Shown: positions 27,515-37,071 of the stretch, one piece after another
Position numbering within the stretch: the first letter of the stretch is position 1
Layout of the letters: each line of letters begins with the position of its first letter
Assembly: GCA_030446685.1 (NCBI GenBank)
Contig: JAUJMV010000016.1
Coordinates: 1-64,000 of the forward strand
Direction: 5' to 3'
DNA length: 64,000 nucleotides
Source: Thermomicrobiales bacterium
GTDB taxonomy: Bacteria; Chloroflexota; Chloroflexia; Thermomicrobiales; CADCWN01
Made by a program: the position numbers and the translations under genes
The notes under the pieces: model-generated
What the model was told of the DNA's origin: nothing
Databases searched by the model: none
The model's input: only the letters and a program-made list of their open reading frames with translations

Positions 27515-28435
27515 GTGGCGAGCGGCTTGGACACCCGGCAAGTGCTGGAGTTGGTCTCCGCCGTCCTCGGCGCGGAACCGCTGGGGGCCGCGCACCTGCC
27601 CTTCGGCCACAGCAGCGTCAGCTACGACGTGGCGCTGCCGGGGCGGAACGTGATCGTGCGCACCAACGCGCGGCCGGAGGTCTTCGCCAGGACCGGGCAC
27701 AACCTCGCGATCCTCGCCGGGCTGGGGCTGCCGGTGCCGCGCCTGCTCGCCGCGGACCTGACCAAGTCGCGCTACCCCGCCGCCTACCTGATCCTCGACA
27801 AGATCCCGGGGCGCGACCTGCGCTACGAGCTCGCCGGCATGACCGCCGCGCAGATGACGCGGCTCGCCGGGTGGATCGTCGCCTTCCAGCGCCGCGTGGC
27901 GACCCTGCCGCCCGGCGCCGCCTTCGGCTGGGCGCCGATCGGCGGACGCGGCCCGTTCCCCTCCTGGGAGGGGCTGATCCGATCCGAGCTGCGCGGCCGC
28001 GCGGGCAGGCCCCAAGAGGCCGCCATCGCCGACCTGACCGCGCGCCTCGAACGGGCGCTGCCCCGGTTCGCGCCCCATTTCGCGGGGGTGCGGCCGGGGT
28101 GCTTCCTCGACGACGTGACGATCAAGAACGTGATCGTGCAGGCGGGCGAGCTTCAGGGGCTGATCGATTTCGACTGCGTCTGCTACGGCGACCCCCTGTA
28201 CACGGTCGGCCTCACCGCAGCGGGCGTGGTCAGCGATGTCGGGCTGCACGAACTGTTCTATGTCGAGGAACTGTGCCGCTGCTGGGGCCTGGACGGCCGG
28301 CATCGGCAGATCGTCGCCCTCTACTCGGCGCTGCATGCCCTCAACTTCCTGCGCCAGTTCACCGCCGGCGAGACCGCGGAGTGGACGCAGCGGATGGTCG
28401 AGGCTGCCCGGCAATGGCTGGCGCCGCTGGAGTAA
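27515..28435 (+). CDS. APH/choline-kinase-like phosphotransferase (copy B)
   Basis: Identical to 20167-21087, with GTG start and the LDD variant of the catalytic loop. It is followed by the CCTGTCATCC palindrome (28469-28578) and convergent rhaB. Confidence 0.8.
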   Translation: MASGLDTRQVLELVSAVLGAEPLGAAHLPFGHSSVSYDVALPGRNVIVRTNARPEVFARTGHNLAILAGLGLPVPRLLAADLTKSRYPAAYLILDKIPGRDLRYELAGMTAAQMTRLAGWIVAFQRRVATLPPGAAFGWAPIGGRGPFPSWEGLIRSELRGRAGRPQEAAIADLTARLERALPRFAPHFAGVRPGCFLDDVTIKNVIVQAGELQGLIDFDCVCYGDPLYTVGLTAAGVVSDVGLHELFYVEELCRCWGLDGRHRQIVALYSALHALNFLRQFTAGETAEWTQRMVEAARQWLAPLE

Positions 28436-28468
28436 CCCTTATCCTCCCCGGCGCGCCGACACCCCCGC

Positions 28469-28578
28469 CCTGTCATCCTGAGCGCAGCGAAGGATCGGTA
28501 TCCCTGGCACCGGATGATGTCGTCCGCCACACGGGTGCCAGCGAAACCGATCCTTCGCTGCGGCTCAGGATGACAGGG
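28469..28578. repeat. Palindromic repeat, CCTGTCATCCTGAGC type (copy B)
   Basis: Identical to the hairpin at 21121-21230. It lies between the APH-like gene and the 3' end of rhaB on opposite strands, where it could serve as a two-way terminator. Confidence 0.75.
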
Positions 28579-28707
28579 CAGGGGTCTGCGCCTGCCTGGG
28601 AGATACGGGCTGGTTTCGGCCGTCCACCGCGCCCTTTCCATTACTGCCGGCCGCCCGCGGAACGGATTGGCGGGGAGCGATGACCGGCGCTCGGGGAAGA
28701 TGGGCGG

Positions 28708-30219
28708 CTACGGGCGCTGCCCGATCACTTGCTGGAACCGCTCGCAGGCCCGGCCCCAGGCGTCGGGGTCCGCGGGATGATAGGTCGCCGGCGGGAACGA
28801 GGCCGCGACCAGCCGCCGGCCCTCCCCCAGATCGGCGAGCTGGCCGAGGGCGAGCAGTTGCAGCAGCAGGTTGCCGATCGCCGTCGCCTCCTCCGGCCCG
28901 GCCCAGACCGGGCGGCCGAGCGCGTCCGCCGTCCACTGGCAGAGCAGCCCGTTCCGCGCGCCGCCGCCGACCAGGTGCAGCCCCGCGAAGCGCGTCCCGA
29001 CCAGCCCCTCGATCCGCTCCAGCACCGCGCGATGCTTGAGCGCCAGGCTCTCGAGCGCGCAGCGCAGCACCGCGCCGTCGTCCCCCGGCGCCGGCTGGCC
29101 GGTGCGGCGGCAGAACTCGCGGATCGCGCGCGGCATGTCCGGCGGGTTGACGAACGCCGGGTCGTCGGGGTCGATGGCCGCGGCGAAGGGGGGCGCGGCG
29201 GCGGCGAGCGCCAGGTCGTCCTCGTGCGAACGGGACTGCCCGTCGCGCGCCCAGGCGCGGCGGCACTCCTGCACGATCCAGAGGCCGGTCATGTTCTTCA
29301 GCAGCCGGAAGGTCCCGCCCGCGCCGATCTCGTTGGTCACGTTCTCCGCCAGCGCCCGCTCCGTGATCACCGGCGCGGCGACCTCGGTCCCGACCAGCGA
29401 CCAGGTGCCGCAGCTCAGGTAGGCGAACGGCCGGTCGGCGGCGGGGGCCGGCCCCGCCCCCCCCGCCGGGGCGGGGGCGGGGGCCGCGCCCCCGGCGCCC
29501 CGGGCCGCGGCCCGCCCCGGCTCCACGCGCACCGCCGGGAGGCTCGCGCCGGCCGGCGTCCCCCGCGCGCCCCCCCGGACGTCCAGGGCGCCGGGCCACC
29601 CCCCCCCCCCGCGCCGGTCGCGGGCCCCGTCAATCGTGAACGGGCTGAAACACTGCGTCGTCGAGGCGTTGGTCCGCTCGCCGTGCCGCTCGCCGGTCAG
29701 GAAGTAGCGCAGCAGATCGGGATCATCAGCAACGACCGGGCCGCGTCGAGCAGGGGCGAATCCGCCGCCTTGAGCGCGTGGAGCTGGTAGAGGGTATTGA
29801 AGGGCAGCATCTGGATGCCGGTGCGCGCGAAGACCTCCGCGCGCGGCGCCACCGCCCAGACCCGCTCCATCGCCCCGGCGGTGTGCGGGTCGCGGTAGTG
29901 GTAGGGGTTGCCGAGCAGTTCCCCGTGCCGCCCCAGCAGCCCGAAGTCCACCGCCCAGGAGTCGAGGCCGACCGAGGCGAGGCCGCCGTAGGCCCGCCGC
30001 GCCGCCGCCAGCCCCCTTGACTTCGTGCAGCAGGCGCAGGATGTCCCAGTGCAGGCGGTCGCGGGCGCGCACCGGATCGTTCGGGAAGCGCCCCACCTCC
30101 TCGACCACGAGCCGCCGGCCCGCCCCGCCGCCCGTCAGCCGCCCCGCGACCGCGCGCCCGCCGCTCGCCCCCAGGTCGAAGGCCAGCGCCGGCGGCGGAC
30201 CCGCGGCGCCGGGGGTCAC
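28708..30219 (-). CDS. rhaB: Rhamnulokinase (frameshifted, with a C/G homopolymer block)
   Basis: This FGGY-family kinase phosphorylates L-rhamnulose at O1 in rhamnose catabolism. N-terminal LAFDLGASGGRAVAGRL is the phosphate-binding motif. GLDSWAVDFGLLG, GNPYHYRDPHT, YFLTGERHGERTNASTTQ and the C-terminal GGGARNGLL follow. The GTG start at 30219 overlaps the rhaA stop (GTGA), indicating an operon. Frames change near 30015 (run of five G) and 29722. The segment at about 29450-29640, where the middle domain should be, is a scrambled C/G-rich stretch with a 12-C run and no recognisable motif. Probably a real gene with poor consensus, or a pseudogene. Confidence 0.8.
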   Translation of the reverse strand: MTPGAAGPPPALAFDLGASGGRAVAGRLTGGGAGRRLVVEEVGRFPNDPVRARDRLHWDILRLLHEVKGAGGGAAGLRRPRLGRPRLLGGGLRAAGAARGTARQPLPLPRPAHRRGDGAGLGGGAARGGLRAHRHPDAALQYPLPAPRAQGGGFAPARRGPVVADDPDLLRYFLTGERHGERTNASTTQCFSPFTIDGARDRRGGGGWPGALDVRGGARGTPAGASLPAVRVEPGRAAARGAGGAAPAPAPAGGAGPAPAADRPFAYLSCGTWSLVGTEVAAPVITERALAENVTNEIGAGGTFRLLKNMTGLWIVQECRRAWARDGQSRSHEDDLALAAAAPPFAAAIDPDDPAFVNPPDMPRAIREFCRRTGQPAPGDDGAVLRCALESLALKHRAVLERIEGLVGTRFAGLHLVGGGARNGLLCQWTADALGRPVWAGPEEATAIGNLLLQLLALGQLADLGEGRRLVAASFPPATYHPADPDAWGRACERFQQVIGQRP

Positions 30220-31394
30220 CAACTCGCCCCGCCGACGCCGCGCGCCTTGATCCGCTCGCCGTAGCCGCTCCCCAGGTAGGCGCGCAGCGGGTCGGCCGGC
30301 AGGCCCCGCTCCTCGCGCGAGGCCCGCAGCAGCGGCGCCACGTCGCACTCGAACGCCTCGCGCACCGCCGCCTCCGCCGCCAGCACGTCCTGCGCCGCCT
30401 GCGCCCGCCGCACCTCGTCCAGGTTGACCAGCAGCGCCTTCGCCAGCGCGGTCTGCACGTTCAGCACCGAGCGGATCATCGCCAGGATCTTCGGCTCGAT
30501 CGCGTGGCTCTGGTCGATCATGTAGGCGATCCCCTCGGCCGTCCGCCGCACCACCGGGGCCTCGCCGTCGTCGAGCGCGTCGACGATCTGGTGGAAGATC
30601 AGGAAGAGTTCATAGGGGTTGGTCGTGCCGACGATCAGGTCGTCGTCGGCGTACTTGCGCGCGTTGAAGTGGAACCCGCCGAGCTTGCCCTCGTCGAGCA
30701 GGTAGGCGACGATCTGCTCGACGTTGGTCCCCTGCAGGTGGTGGCCGAGATCGACCAGCACCTGCGCCCGCGGCCCCAGCGCGTTCGCCAGCCCCAGGCC
30801 ATCCCCAGTCGGCCAGGTCGGTGTGGTAGAAGGCCGGCTCGAACGGCTTGTACTCGATCAGCAGCCGCATCCCTGGGTCGAGCGCGGCGTGGACCTCGGC
30901 CAGGCACTCGCGCAGCCGCTCCTTGCGACGCCGGAGCGAGTCCTGCCCCGGATAGTTGGTGCCGTCGGCCAGCCAGAGGCTGATGTCGCGCGAGCCGACT
31001 TCCTTCGCGATGGCGACGCAGTCGAGGATGTGGTCGGTCGCCTTGCGCCGGACCTCCGGGCGGCTGTTGCCGACGCTGCCGAGCTTGTAGTCCTCGTCCT
31101 GGAAGAGGTTCGGGTTGATCGCCCCGATCCGCAGCCCCAGTTCCGCCGCGTGGCGCTGGAGCCGGCCGAAATCATCCACCCGGTCCGATCCCAGGGGATG
31201 TGTAATGCCACCGCCGGGCAGCCGCCCCGGTCGCCCCCGCTCACCCGCAGGACGGCGTCCTCCAGCTTCTCGAACGTCGCGCGGCGCCCCTCCCGCTGGA
31301 AGACCTTGAAGCGCGTCCCGGAGTCGCCGTAGCCCGAAGACCGCGTCTCGGCGTCGCCCCCGCTCGACCGCTGTAGTCTTTGTGCTCCCCTCAA
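30216..31394 (-). CDS. rhaA: L-rhamnose isomerase (frameshifted)
   Basis: The reconstructed product matches the Pseudomonas-type L-rhamnose isomerase, a metal-dependent TIM barrel that turns L-rhamnose into L-rhamnulose. Segments include GDSGTRFKVF and VALHIPWDR at the N-terminus, then LRIGAINPNLFQDEDYKLGS, SLWLADGTNYPGQD, LLIEYKPFEPAFYHTDLADW and LGHHLQGTNVEQIVAYLLDE. The conserved metal and catalytic residues lie in the last four. Frames change near 31188 and 30800. The 5' end is unclear: the family PSWGYG is degraded to RSSGYG and no convincing start or ribosome site is seen, so the TTG near 31394 is tentative. Its stop overlaps rhaB. Confidence 0.8.
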
Positions 31395-31617
31395 GAAGCG
31401 CGAGCGTGCGCCTCTTCTCCCTCGACACCGGCGCGACTCCTGTACACCTCCACCTCGACCGCGCCATCAGCGAAGAACTCGACCTCCCAATACTCTCGTT
31501 CGGAACAAGCTTGATGTTAACCATGATGGTATACGGGCGGCTACTCGAAAGAGTGAAATGGATCTGCCGCCGCTCTAACTCCTCCAGGAAATCCAGCAGC
31601 TTCTGGAAGGCGTTCAT
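31391..31617 (-). CDS. Small conserved protein, ~75 aa (frameshifted)
   Basis: MNAFQKLLDFLEELERRQIH begins a short protein that continues, after a one-base shift near 31490, as YWEVEFFADGAVEVEVYRS. Small proteins of this plan (a helix, then an IMV strand, then a WEVEFF strand) occur in Chloroflexota and Cyanobacteria as hypotheticals; this recollection was not checked by search. GAGAGG sits 5 nt before the ATG at 31617. The DNA is less GC-rich than its surroundings. It abuts the degraded 5' end of rhaA. Function unknown. Confidence 0.55.
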
Positions 31618-31658
31618 GCAACCTCTCGCCCCCGGACTCAGGTGGAGTACAAGGTTGG

Positions 31659-31773
31659 CCCTGTCATCCTGAGCCGCAGCGAAGGATCGGTTCACTTGGC
31701 GCCGGATGGGGCCATCCCGCCAGCGGGCGCCGACGACACCGACCCTTCGCCGCCGCGCAGGATAAGCAGGGCA
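31659..31773. repeat. Palindromic repeat, CCTGTCATCCTGAGC type (third, diverged copy)
   Basis: It begins CCTGTCATCCTGAGCCGCAG and ends in a decayed inverse (CGCAGGATAAGCAGGGCAG). It is the same family as 21121-21230 but with mismatches, showing the element is dispersed and old outside the duplicated block. Confidence 0.65.
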
Positions 31774-31902
31774 GGGGCCTACCCACCCAGTCCGATCTGC
31801 CGCCGCGAACCGTGCTTCCCGAGCGGAGCAGAGATGGCGACCGAAACGGGAAGCGCCACCCCCCCTTCCGTCAGCACGGAGTGGCCCCGCCGATCCCGGC
31901 CC

Positions 31903-33223
31903 CTACTCCTCGTAGCACCCGATGATCAGCGACACGTTGTGCCCGCCGAAGCCGATCGAGTTCGACATCGTGTAGCGCAGGTCGGCGCTGGGCGCGGCCC
32001 ACTCTTCTAGTTTGTCCGGCACTTGTAGTCGAGGTCGCACTTGGGGTCGGGGCGCTCGTAGTTGATCGTCGGCGGGATCACGTTGTCGGTCAGCGCCTGG
32101 ACGTAGTCAGGTCGCACTTGGGGTCGGGGTGTTGGTAGTTGTAGACCGCCTCCAGCGCCCCCGGCCGCCCCGAGCAAGTGGCCGGTCATCGACTTGGTCG
32201 AGCCGATCGGCAGGCGGTAGGCATGGTCGCCGAAGGTGGCCTTGATCGCCTGCGTCTCCAGCTCCTCGTTGAGCGGCGTCGAGGTGCCGTGCGCGTTGAG
32301 GTAGTCGATATCCTCCGGGCGCAGGCCGGCGTCGTCGAGCGCGATCCGCATCGCCCGCACCGCCCCTCGCCGCGCGCGGCGCCGGCTGCACGATGTGGTT
32401 GGCGTCGGCGGTGCTGCCGTAGCCCAGCACCTCGCCGTAGATCGTCGCTGCGCGCCCGCGCGTGCTCCAGCTCTTCGAGGATCAGCATCGCCGCGCCCTC
32501 GCCCATCACGAAGCCGTCGCGCTCGGCGTCGAACGGGCGGCTGGCGCGCTTGGTCGTCGTTGCGCGTCGAGAGCGCGGTCATCGCGTTGAAGCCGGCGAT
32601 GCTGATCGGCGTCACCGACGCCTCGGTGCCGCCGGCCACGATCACGTCGGCGGCGCCGCGCCGAATGCTCTCGGCCGCCTCGCCGATCGCGTGGCCGCTG
32701 GTGGCGCAGGCCGACACCGGCGCGAAGTTGGTCCCCTTCGCCCCGAGCGAGATCGACACCTGGCCCGCCGGCATATCAGCGATCATCATCGGGATCAGGA
32801 AGGGGCTGACCCGCTTCGGCCCGCGCTCGTGCAGCGTGGCGATCTGCTGCTCGAGCGTGGCGATGCCGCCGATGCCCGAGCCGACGATCACGCCGACCCG
32901 CTCGGCGTTCTCCGGGCCGATCTCCAGCCGCGCGTGCTCGACCGCGTCGTGCCGCGCGACGACCGCGAACTGGGTCACGCGGTCCATTCGGCGGGCCTCC
33001 TTCGGCCTGATTCGCGCGACGGGTCGAACCCCTTGACCTCGCAGGCGAACTGGGTGGGGAAGCCGCCGCCCCGCGCGTCGAAGAGGGTGATGTAGTCGGC
33101 CCCCGGCACCCCGTCGAGGATGTTGCGCCAGTTCTCCTCCAGCGTCAGCCCCACCGGCGAGACCGCGCCCATCCCGGTCACAACGACCCGCCGCCGACCG
33201 TCCTTGCCGTTCGCTTCCGCCAT
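31903..33223 (-). CDS. fabF: Beta-ketoacyl-ACP synthase II (frameshifted)
   Basis: The start [20 protein letters not shown] is typical FabF. The catalytic triad is visible: Cys in [14 protein letters not shown], His in [12 protein letters not shown] and His in [14 protein letters not shown]. The C-terminus is [20 protein letters not shown]. FabF elongates fatty acids by condensing malonyl-ACP with acyl-ACP. GAGGAGCG precedes the ATG at 33223. There are at least four frame changes, and a ~38-bp near-copy of the [13 protein letters not shown] coding stretch is inserted about 80 bp too early (about 32103-32142). No acpP or fabD is adjacent. Probably essential, so the damage looks like consensus error. 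Confidence 0.85.
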
Positions 33224-33242
33224 GGCCGTTATCGCTCCTCCT

Positions 33243-33346
33243 CGGGTAGTCGGGTAGTCGGGTAGTCGGATAGAGGACGACAGACCGTGTCGTTCCGTCT
33301 GCGTGTCCCTACCGACTACCCGACTACCCGACTCCTAACTCCTCCG
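33243..33346. repeat. GGGTAGTC octamer hairpin
   Basis: Three tandem CGGGTAGT units (about 33244-33268) are mirrored by CCGACTACCCGACTACCCGAC (about 33331-33346 and just before), forming a long hairpin. It lies upstream of fabF and downstream of the hydroxyacid dehydrogenase on the same strand. Confidence 0.6.
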
Positions 33347-33347
33347 A

Positions 33348-34305
33348 CTATCGTTCCAGCACCTCAGGGTTCACGATCGCCGGCGGCGCTCGCCGCGCAG
33401 CACCGCCAGCACGTTCCGCGCCGCCAGCTTCGCCATCCGGTCGCGCGTGGCGACCGTGGCCGAGGCGATGTGCGGCACGACGATCACGTTCGGCAGCGCC
33501 GCCAGCGGCAGGTCGGCGGGCAGCGGCTCCGGGTCGGTCACGTCGAGCGCCGCGCCGCCGATCGCGCCATCGCGCAGCGCCGCCACCTGCGCGTCGGTGT
33601 CGACGACCGGGGCCGCGCGCCGCGTTGACCAGGATCGCCTCGCGCTTCATGATCCCCAACTCGCGCGCGCCGATCATCTGATGCGTCTCGTCGGTCAACT
33701 GGACGTGCAGCGTCACGAAGTCTGATTCGCGCAGGAGCCATCGAGCGGGCGGAACGTCGCCCCCAACTCGCGCTCCGCGTCGGGGTACTGCTGCACATCG
33801 TAGAGCAGGTTCATCTCGAAGCCGCGCGCCGCTTGGCGAACACCCTGCCCGATCCGCCCGAAGCCGACGATGCCGAGCGTCGCGCCCCACAGGTCGCGCC
33901 CCAGCAGCAGCGGCCCCCAGGTCTGCCACTTGCCGGCCCGGACATAGTCCACCCCCTCGGGGATCCGGCGCGCGGCGGCCATCAGCAGGGCGAAGGTGAA
34001 ATCGGCGGTCGTCTCGGTCAGCACCCCCGGCGTGTTGCACCGCCACCCCGCGCTCGGTCGCCGCCGCCACGTCGACGTTGTCGTAGCCGACCGCGAAATT
34101 GCTGACAACCTTCAACTGCGGCTCCCGGTCGAGCAATTCGGGCGTGATCTGGTCGGTCAGCAGGGTCAGCGCGCCGTCGCAGCCGTGCAGCAACTCGGCC
34201 AGTTGCGCGGCGGCAGCGGTTCCGGCCAGAGCCGCACCTCGCCCGCCCCCGCAGGAGCGCCAGCCCGGCCTCGGGAATCTCGCGCGTCACCGCGATCGTC
34301 GGCAT
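33348..34305 (-). CDS. D-isomer-specific 2-hydroxyacid dehydrogenase, glyoxylate reductase-like (frameshifted)
   Basis: [18 protein letters not shown] starts the N-terminal domain. The Rossmann motif is [15 protein letters not shown]. The catalytic Arg is in LVNAARGP, Glu in [11 protein letters not shown] and His in [28 protein letters not shown] fits the GyaR/GhrB group, which reduces glyoxylate or hydroxypyruvate with NAD(P)H. Frames change at several places (near 34220, 34040, 33735 and 33620), each a one- or two-base indel. Its stop lies 125 bp upstream of fabF on the same strand. Confidence 0.8.
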
Positions 34306-34650
34306 CGCCCCCCCCCCTACGGCGCCGCCTCGCCGCGCCGTCCGCCCATGCGCCCGCGGCATGGAAAACGATTCTACCGCCGCGCCGATCGGTCGGCAAG
34401 CGGCCGCGCCTGCCCGATCGAGACAGTTGCGTTCTTGGATCGGTGGGGGGCGCTCCCGTCGCGGCAGACTCCTCCCCATCGCCCGGCCCAAGGGAGTTCC
34501 CTTCCCGGCCCGGACGGTGCGCTTCGCGCGGCCAACCCGAGGGGGCGAAACACCCGGCGGAGCAGATCCGTAGAACGGGGCGACCGGCGCGCGCGGCCAC
34601 GGCCGGGCGGCGCGGTGGAATGGGGCGCGGACACAAGGCAGGGGAGGACG
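34306..34650. other. Divergent intergenic region (345 bp)
   Basis: This lies between the minus-strand dehydrogenase and the plus-strand L,D-transpeptidase and must hold both promoters. It starts with a nine-C run next to the dehydrogenase ribosome site. I found no convincing -35/-10 pair, repeat or small gene. Confidence 0.4.
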
Positions 34651-36035
34651 ATGCCACGGGAGCAGGCGCGGATGGGGCTCACGGCACGGTTCGGCGCGGC
34701 GCTCCTGGCGCTCCTCCTCGTGGCGCTGCTGACGCCGATGCTCAGCGGCGCGGCCGACTGGGCGCCGCCCGAGGCGGTCTATTTCCCGCGCACCGGCCAC
34801 CACCTCGAAGGGGATTTCCTCAAATACTGGCGGCCAACGGCAAGGGGACGCGCTCCTGGGCGAGCCGATCAGCGAGCGCCTGGACCGCGGGCGGCCCGTC
34901 GGTCCAGTACTTCGAGCGGGTCCGCCTCGAATACCACCCCGACCTGCCGGCGGGCGAGCGGATCGTCCTCGGCCAGCCCCCCGGCAGCGACGCGCGGCGC
35001 GCCGTCGCCGCGCGGGCGCGCTGGACCCGACACGGGCGCATCGGCCGCGACCCCCGGCGCTGACGTGGTCGTCGTCGATCCCTTCAAGCCCCTGAGCGCC
35101 TCGCCCTTCCCGCCCGACGCCGAAGATTTCGCTTCTTCCCGGAGACCGGCCACACGATCGGCAACAGCTTCAAGCTCTGCTGGGAGAACAACGGCGGCCT
35201 TCGGCAGTTCGGCCTCCCGCTCAGCGAGGAGACCCCGAGGTCAGCCCGATCGACGGCCAGGTCTACACCACCCAGTACTTCGAGCGCGCCCGCTTCGAGT
35301 ACCACCCCCGAGACCCCGGCGAACTACAGCGTCGTCCTGACCCCGCTCGGCCTCGCCGCCGCCAGCATGAACCGCGTCGAGACGGTCTCCATCGCGCGCA
35401 AGGGGGCGTGAACGCTCACAGCGAGGTCCTCTTCACCCCGCCGCCGACCCCCACCCCGACCACACCCCGACCCCGACCCCCACGGGCGACCGCCCCGGTC
35501 CCGACCGCCACCACCGCCACCACCCCGGCCGCCACCGCGCGGGCGGCCACTCGCGACCGTCGCGCCCACCGCCAATGAACCGGCCCCCACTGCGACGGTG
35601 GCGCCGCCCACCCCGACCGCGACCGCCGTCAGCGCGCGCCGGCCGGCCGGCGCCGGCCGCAAGTGGATCGACGTCGACCTCTCCGAGCAGTACCTCACCG
35701 CCTACGAGGGCGAGACGGTGGTCTGGGAGGGCTACATCAGCAGCGGCAAGCGCGGCTACGAGACCCGGTCGGCACCTTCAGCATCTTCACCAAGCTCCGC
35801 TCCGAGGACATGCGCGGCCCCGACCCCGGGACGAGCCCGGCGGGCGGTACTTCCAGCCCGACGTGCCCTATGTGATGTACTTCGCCGGCGGCGGCTACGC
35901 GATCCACGGCGTCTACTGGCACAGCGCCTTCGGCTCGCCGCGCAGCCACGGCTGCGTCGGCACGCCGGTCGGCGGCGCGGCCTTCCTCTACAAGTGCGGG
36001 CGCCGATCGGCACCACCGTCGTGATCCACTATTAG
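34651..36035 (+). CDS. Exported L,D-transpeptidase (YkuD) protein (frameshifted)
   Basis: An N-terminal signal peptide (RFGAALLALLLVALLTPML, then SGAAD) is followed by two related segments, each with a YFER-R-EYHP motif (about residues 80-95 and 205-220). A Pro/Thr-rich linker of TPTPT type and a C-terminal YkuD domain follow. The domain has KWIDVDLSEQYLTAYEGE, HGVYWHSAFGSPRSHGCVG (the HGx~13-SHGC catalytic motif with nucleophile Cys) and VVIHY at the end. Such enzymes form 3-3 peptidoglycan cross-links outside the membrane. At least five frame changes occur. GGGGAGGACG precedes the ATG. The YFER repeats probably bind a wall component. Confidence 0.75.
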
Positions 36036-36259
36036 GCGGTTCTCGCAAAGGTTGCGCTGCGCCTCGGTGTCGTCCGTAGGGGCGTTCAACTGAACGCCCA
36101 ACGCCTGGCCTCAGCACCAGCCCAACCATCACGAGAGGCGCAGAAGAAGCCGACGCCTGCCCCCCCTGGCCCTCGCCCCGCCCCTCCCGGCGGTTGGGAG
36201 GGCGGGCGCGTTCGGGCCGTGTCGCCGCTGCTGTCCCCTGGTAGTCGGAGTGGAGCAAG
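36036..36259. other. Intergenic region with short hairpin
   Basis: GGGCGTTCA and TGAACGCCC form a compact hairpin at about 36079-36099, 45 bp after the L,D-transpeptidase stop. It may be a terminator stem, though it lacks a T-run. Nothing else was recognised. Confidence 0.4.
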
Positions 36260-36882
36260 GTGAGCGAGACAGACCGCTGGCCGACCGGATCGATCGTCGT
36301 CCAGCAAGAAGTCTGGCAAGGCCGCCTCTGGTCGGCGCGCCCGATGACGGTGGTCGCCGATCGCGGATTCCCTGGCCCTGGTGCCCGCGAGGCACGCGCT
36401 GGAAGACCGCCACGACCCCGCCGACCCGGCCGCGCGCCCCGACCAGGGCCGAGCGCTTCGTGCTGTCGCTCGCGCGCCCCGATTGATCCTCGCCGACTTC
36501 ACCTGGGATGTCTCGACGCTGGTGCTCGTGCGGGCCGGCGACTGGCACGCCGTCTGGGTCTGCTGGGATGACCGCGGGCGCGGGCTGGTACGTCAACTCC
36601 AGCGGCCGTTCCGCCGGACGGGGGCGGAGCCTGCACACGATGGACCTGATGCTCGACATCGCCGCTGACCGCCGCTGGCGCTGGAAGGACGAGGACGAAT
36701 TCGCCGCCCTGATCACCGCCGGCCTCATCGACAGCGCCGAGGCGGCGCGGTGCGCGCCGAGGCAAACCGCGTCATCGCGCGCGTGGAGGCGCACGAACCG
36801 CCATTCAGCGAACCCTGGCATGACTGGCGACCCTGACCCCTGGTCATTGCCCGAACTCCCCGCGGGCTGGGACCGGCTCTGA
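36260..36882 (+). CDS. DUF402-like protein (frameshifted)
   Basis: The reconstructed protein is about 207 aa, pieced from three frames: VVQQEVWQGRLWSARPMTVV, then ADFTWDVSTLVLVRAGDWHAVW, then LHTMDLMLDIAADRRWRWKDEDEF and GLIDSAEAARVRAEANRVI. The order and the DLMLDI/WKDEDEF segment fit DUF402, a family that includes RNA- and nucleotide-phosphate-binding proteins (FomD/Ntdp-like). The GTG start at 36260 has GGAGCAAG close upstream. The two or more indels prevent a clean translation. Assignment is from pattern memory. Confidence 0.55.
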
Positions 36883-37071
36883 TGAAGCTGGCAAAGCTAT
36901 GACCTATTCAAGCTTTCTGATAGAGCAGAACGCCAGAAGGGCAACATGATGTTCAATTGGCAATATATGTCACAATATGTGGTAAGGCTTGTATACAGAT
37001 GTAGAGTGGTGGGGCGTGCAGCGTGCCTTTGATCTCCCTTGAAAGTCCTCTTTACTTGCTGAGGAGGCTAT
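36883..37071. promoter_or_regulatory. AT-rich region upstream of the AAA-DUF4435 gene
   Basis: This 189-bp stretch is strikingly AT-rich for the window (GGCAATATATGTCACAATAT and similar) and marks the start of the ~3.4-kb atypical island. It probably carries the promoter for the AAA gene. GAGGAGG lies 4 nt before the ATG at 37072. Confidence 0.5.

Larger units (their letters stand above)
23314..29646 (+). repeat. 6,333-bp direct repeat, copy B
   Basis: This is identical to copy A (15966-22298). On its right it runs directly into the rest of rhaB and then rhaA, so this right junction is probably the ancestral one. On its left it starts abruptly after the filler. Confidence 0.9.

Noticed and set aside
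15966-29646. Composite transposon made of the two 6.3-kb copies
   Set aside because: No transposase, terminal inverted repeats or target duplication was found at any of the four ends.
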